9,155 nucleotides of DNA from Clostridia bacterium (lineage in GTDB: Bacteria > Bacillota_A > Clostridia > Peptostreptococcales > JAAYPU01). The position numbers were made by a program, and so were the translations under genes. The stretch covers positions 1 through 9,155 of the forward strand of contig JAKSCF010000233.1 of the NCBI GenBank assembly GCA_022360735.1, given 5' to 3'. Under the pieces are notes generated by a model that was given only the letters and a program-made list of their open reading frames with translations, searched no databases and was not told where the DNA came from. Shown in pieces: positions 7,445-9,155 of this stretch (position 1 is the first letter of the stretch; every line of letters begins with the position of its first letter).

Positions 7445-7484
7445 ATTCAAAAGATATACTTAAAACTAAATATATCTTTTGAAT
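7445..7484 (-). other. Intercistronic stem-loop between dctP and dctQ
   Basis: A perfect 14-bp inverted repeat (ATTCAAAAGATATA / TATATCTTTTGAAT) with a 12-base loop begins 22 bases after the dctP stop. It is AT-rich and is followed by only a pyrimidine-rich stretch rather than a U-run, so at most a partial terminator. Such elements after solute-receptor genes are known to raise receptor levels over membrane subunits by protecting the upstream mRNA; that role is inferred here. Confidence 0.7.
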
Positions 7485-7506
7485 TAAAATTAACAATTTG
7501 TTTGGA

Positions 7507-8580
7507 TTATTGAGCTCCAATTTCTTTTGTTAATCTATCTACTTCTTCTAGTATGACATCTACCGATACAGTTGGATTGGTAGTTTCTTTAAACCAATCA
7601 TAAACAGGTTTGCACGTTTCTCTAAATGCAGCTCTTTGCTCTGCTGTTAACTCTGTGAGTTCTACCCCGCCATTGACAACAGTTGCTTTGAATTCTGCTT
7701 CTTTTTCAATGGATAACTGTCTTTGATATTCAGCTGCTATTTTTGCTGCTTCATTTATGGCAGCCTTAATATCATCTGGGTAACTTTCATAAATATTCTC
7801 ATTAATTAGCATTCCTGTAAAATCAAAAGTGTGGGACAAATCCGTCATATATTTCTGAACTTCATAAAATTTGTTGGTAGCCGTAATGGCATAAGGGTTG
7901 TCCTGCCCATCAACTGTTTTTTGTTGTAATGCCGTATACACCTCTGAAAAAGACATTGGTGTAGGATTCGCTCCTAAGGCTGTAAATATCTGTATATAAA
8001 CAGGAGACTCCATGACACGTACCTTTAAACCTTTCATGTCTTCAGGTTTTATAACAGGTCTTTTACTATTTGTAAATTGTCGGATGCCATTTTCAAAATA
8101 TGCAATGGTTCTAATACCGGTTTGCTCTGCTACCGTATCGCTTAGCAACTGTCCAACCTCGCCGTCAGCAAAAGCATAAGCAATCTCTCTAGTGGGAAAA
8201 AGAAAAGGTAAACCAATAGCCATATAGTCTTCTGTGAAACTTGCTAAAGGTACCAGCGAAGATTCACACATATCCAGATTGCCTAATTGAACCGCTTCCA
8301 TTAATTCTCTGCCGCCTCCTAATTGACCATTCGGATACACCTCAACAACCACTTTATTGTCAGTAAGTCTTTCTAACTCTTCTTTAAATTTGTATTGTGC
8401 TTGAGTAATTGGATGATCATCTGGAACCGTTCCTGCAAATTTGATAGTAATGGTTTCCTCAACAGATGAAACCTCTTCAGCAGATGAAACCTCATCCTTA
8501 GTTTCACCGCCTCCACATGCAGCAAGTGAAAATACCATAGTTAGTGTAATCAATAATACTAAAATATTCTTTATTTTCAT
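7507..8580 (-). CDS. dctP: TRAP transporter solute-binding lipoprotein DctP
   Basis: This is the extracytoplasmic solute receptor of the TRAP system, 357 residues. The N-terminus has charged residues, a hydrophobic core and the lipobox LAAC with lipidated Cys22, so it should be anchored outside the membrane of a Gram-positive-type cell. An acidic Ser/Glu linker (about 25-43) follows, then the DctP fold. Family landmarks are YPNGQLGGGRE (82-92), GIRQFTN (165-171), GLKVRVMES (184-192) and GQDNP (225-229). Arg188 is at the position of the conserved arginine that clamps the ligand carboxylate in this family. The ATG at 8580 has GGAGG eight bases upstream. It is first in the operon, behind a strong sigma-54-type promoter. 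The ligand is probably an organic or sugar acid, judged from the family and the KduD-like neighbour, but is not determined. Confidence 0.96.
   Translation of the reverse strand: MKIKNILVLLITLTMVFSLAACGGGETKDEVSSAEEVSSVEETITIKFAGTVPDDHPITQAQYKFKEELERLTDNKVVVEVYPNGQLGGGRELMEAVQLGNLDMCESSLVPLASFTEDYMAIGLPFLFPTREIAYAFADGEVGQLLSDTVAEQTGIRTIAYFENGIRQFTNSKRPVIKPEDMKGLKVRVMESPVYIQIFTALGANPTPMSFSEVYTALQQKTVDGQDNPYAITATNKFYEVQKYMTDLSHTFDFTGMLINENIYESYPDDIKAAINEAAKIAAEYQRQLSIEKEAEFKATVVNGGVELTELTAEQRAAFRETCKPVYDWFKETTNPTVSVDVILEEVDRLTKEIGAQ
8463..8493 (-). repeat. Short direct repeat in the DctP lipoprotein linker
   Basis: A 13-base unit CAGATGAAACCTC (plus strand) occurs twice with an 18-base period. 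It codes for two similar six-residue units, EVSSAE and EVSSVE, in the linker after the lipid anchor. The linker may change length by slippage without breaking the frame. Confidence 0.6.
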
Positions 8581-8620
8581 AAGTAAAACCTCCGTGAATT
8601 TGTTTAAGTAAAGACCTAAC

Positions 8621-8640
8621 TTTCCTCCTCCCCTTTATGA
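8621..8640 (-). promoter_or_regulatory. Orphan Shine-Dalgarno-like purine tract in the dctP leader
   Basis: The minus strand reads AAAGGGGAGGAGGAAAG, strongly complementary to the 16S rRNA end, yet no start codon lies at a usable distance. The real dctP ribosome site (GGAGG) is about 35 bases further on. It resembles STAB-SD elements of Bacillus leaders, where ribosome binding protects the mRNA 5' region. The role is inferred. Confidence 0.35.
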
Positions 8641-8723
8641 TTATTTAGTTGAGTTAAATGCAAAATTTTGTACTTGCAATAACCAAATTTTATGTATAGA
8701 AACATTTTACTATCAGTATTCTT

Positions 8724-8741
8724 AAGCAACTTATGTGCCAT
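8724..8741 (-). promoter_or_regulatory. Sigma-54 (-24/-12) promoter of the dctPQM-SDR operon
   Basis: The minus strand reads TGGCACATAAGTTGCT, matching the sigma-54 consensus TGGCAC-R-N4-TTGCW at every defined position, with exactly ten bases between GG and GC. The predicted start is near 8714, giving a ~134-base leader before dctP. Paired dyads about 107-125 bp upstream are placed as an enhancer for a sigma-54 activator. Transcription should therefore be strictly activator-dependent. Confidence 0.88.
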
Positions 8742-8837
8742 AGCACCGGCAAATAAAATAATGAAAAAATCCATTGAAAATTTAACATTGTCTTAACACA
8801 TTTGAAATAATTATTGAAATAAAAAAATAGAATTATA

Positions 8838-8872
8838 GATGCTGTACTGCATCCGTATGATTTGCTGCATCA
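8838..8872. promoter_or_regulatory. Paired dyad sites, candidate enhancer (UAS) for the dctP operon
   Basis: The near site (8838-8853) is GATGC-TGTACT-GCATC, a 16-bp dyad with perfect arms. The far site (8856-8871) is TATGA-N6-GCATC. Their centres are 18 bp apart and the near one is about 107 bp upstream of the -24 GG. The same sequence pattern and centre spacing occur upstream of the acd operon, suggesting one activator for both. Confidence 0.65.
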
Positions 8873-8937
8873 AGTCAATTCTCATTGAATCACTTATCAC
8901 TATTTACTAATATCAATAGCTTTCAGCCAAATTAAGC

Positions 8938-8970
8938 GGAACCAGCAACTCAAAATAATTTGCTGGTTCC
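8938..8970. repeat. Perfect 11-bp inverted repeat in the dctP upstream region
   Basis: GGAACCAGCAA and TTGCTGGTTCC flank an 11-base spacer. This is the most GC-rich and stable hairpin in the region, but neither strand has a following T-run. It could be an operator, a processing signal or a structural element of a small transcript. I do not recognise it. Confidence 0.55.
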
Positions 8971-9020
8971 AATATATAAAACATTTGGGGGATACTAAAT
9001 AATATTTTCATTTACATACG

Positions 9021-9037
9021 CGCAATATTGATGCCAA
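9021..9037 (-). promoter_or_regulatory. Weak second sigma-54-like match upstream of dctP
   Basis: The minus strand reads TTGGCATCAATATTGCG, with GG and GC exactly ten bases apart and an intact TTGC, but CATC in place of CACG. It would start transcription near 9011, more than 400 bases before dctP. It could be a chance match, a tandem promoter, or a promoter for a short non-coding transcript. Confidence 0.3.
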
Positions 9038-9060
9038 TAAAAAAGGAAGCCGGTTTTTCC

Positions 9061-9101
9061 AAAAAATTTATATGGGAGTAGATTTTTTTTATCTACTCCC
9101 A
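9061..9101 (-). terminator. Probable terminator of the upstream regulator gene
   Basis: A perfect 11-bp inverted repeat (TGGGAGTAGAT / ATCTACTCCCA, 9073-9101) with a 7-base loop starts 15 bases after the stop of the gene at the right edge. On the minus strand it is followed by TATAAA and then six T residues. The offset T-run makes it less than ideal, but position and orientation fit the end of that gene. Confidence 0.55.
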
Positions 9102-9116
9102 CGGTATTAAGTTCCA

Positions 9117-9155
9117 TTATAAACTGTATTTTTTAAGTTTTCTCACCACTGTAGA
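9117..9155 (-). CDS. C-terminal end of a probable sigma-54-dependent enhancer-binding regulator (Fis-type HTH), partial
   Basis: Only the last 12 codons are in the window. They read STVVRKLKKYSL and end in TAA at 9117-9119. Many sigma-54 activators of Firmicutes end in a Fis-type helix-turn-helix whose final helix reads like STxxRKLKKY directly before the stop, so the match in sequence and position is suggestive. A terminator candidate lies just downstream, and the next operon has a near-perfect sigma-54 promoter with dyad sites. That is the expected neighbourhood of such an activator. Twelve residues cannot prove a family; an unrelated protein with a basic tail remains possible. The AAA+ domain and any sensory domain would lie beyond the right edge. 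Confidence 0.55.
   Translation of the reverse strand, partial: STVVRKLKKYSL

Larger units (their letters stand above)
8581..9116. other. Non-coding regulatory region upstream of dctP
   Basis: No convincing gene is visible in these 536 bases. Read on the minus strand from the right edge it holds a terminator candidate (9061-9101), a weak sigma-54-like match (9021-9037), an 11-bp inverted repeat (8938-8970), two dyad sites (8838-8872), an AT-rich spacer, a strong sigma-54 promoter (8724-8741), and a ~134-base leader with an orphan purine-rich element (8621-8640). The part from 8881 to 8930 shows nothing I can name. Confidence 0.7.

Noticed and set aside
7415..7450. Upstream TTG start for dctQ giving 169 residues
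   Set aside because: It lies inside the left arm of the intercistronic stem-loop, while the ATG at 7414 has AAGGAG directly upstream.
8616..8705. 29-codon minus-strand ORF in the dctP leader starting with ATG at 8705
   Set aside because: It has no ribosome site and begins only about 9 bases after the predicted transcription start; the end of it is just the purine-rich tract. Nothing recognisable in the peptide.
8797..8880. Sigma-70 promoter for dctP using TTGACT near 8878
   Set aside because: There is no TATAAT-like box at 16-18 bases from it, whereas a full sigma-54 match lies downstream.
9039..9060. GGAA-N8-TTCC followed by six T on the minus strand, as a second terminator
   Set aside because: The stem is only four pairs and would be too unstable; the 11-bp hairpin at 9073-9101 is the better candidate.
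1..9155. CRISPR arrays, tRNA/rRNA genes, insertion sequences, phage or attachment sites
   Set aside because: I saw no regularly spaced repeats, RNA gene landmarks, transposase fragments or terminal repeats; gene content and direction look like a stable metabolic locus.

Overview
The window looks like DNA from a low-GC anaerobic Firmicute, most likely a Clostridia-type organism. The evidence is AT-rich intergenic DNA, strong AGGAGG-type ribosome binding sites, a short lipoprotein signal on the transport protein, and an EtfA carrying an N-terminal two-cluster ferredoxin domain of the kind found with electron-bifurcating acyl-CoA dehydrogenases of acetogens and clostridia. Every gene I can support lies on the minus strand, so the window reads in biological order from right to left.

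Layout from right to left. (1) At 9117-9155 are the last 12 codons of a gene whose end (STVVRKLKKYSL) looks like the Fis-type helix-turn-helix tail of a sigma-54 enhancer-binding protein. A hairpin terminator candidate follows. (2) A 536-base non-coding stretch (8581-9116) holds a near-perfect sigma-54 -24/-12 promoter at 8724-8741, with two dyad sites about 105-125 bp upstream of it. (3) The transport operon is dctP (lipoprotein solute receptor), dctQ and dctM (TRAP transporter membrane subunits), then a KduD-like short-chain dehydrogenase. It ends at a clear Rho-independent terminator at 4755-4786. (4) A second regulatory stretch (4399-4754) carries a sigma-54-like promoter at 4584-4600 and a second pair of the same kind of dyad sites. 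(5) The oxidation/reduction operon is acyl-CoA dehydrogenase, etfB, ferredoxin-fused etfA, and a thiolase that runs off the left edge. The dehydrogenase-etfB-etfA order and the ferredoxin fusion match the CarCDE arrangement of the Acetobacterium caffeyl-CoA reductase.

How the parts may work together. The TRAP transporter would import an organic acid and the KduD-like enzyme would oxidise or reduce a hydroxy/keto acid. The ACAD-EtfAB complex would interconvert an enoyl-CoA and acyl-CoA, probably coupling NADH, ferredoxin and acyl-CoA by flavin-based electron bifurcation, and the thiolase would make or cleave a 3-ketoacyl-CoA. The substrate is not visible. No CoA transferase/ligase, enoyl-CoA hydratase or 3-hydroxyacyl-CoA dehydrogenase of the usual kind is in the window.

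The most notable observation is regulatory. Both operons appear to carry sigma-54-type promoters. Each has paired (G/T)ATGC-N6-GCATC-like dyads whose centres are 18 bp apart and about 107-115 bp upstream of the -24 GG, and each has a CATTGAAA element exactly 33 bp upstream of that GG. Together with the enhancer-binding-protein-like gene end at the right edge, this suggests a compact sigma-54 regulon. That conclusion is an inference from sequence motifs only.
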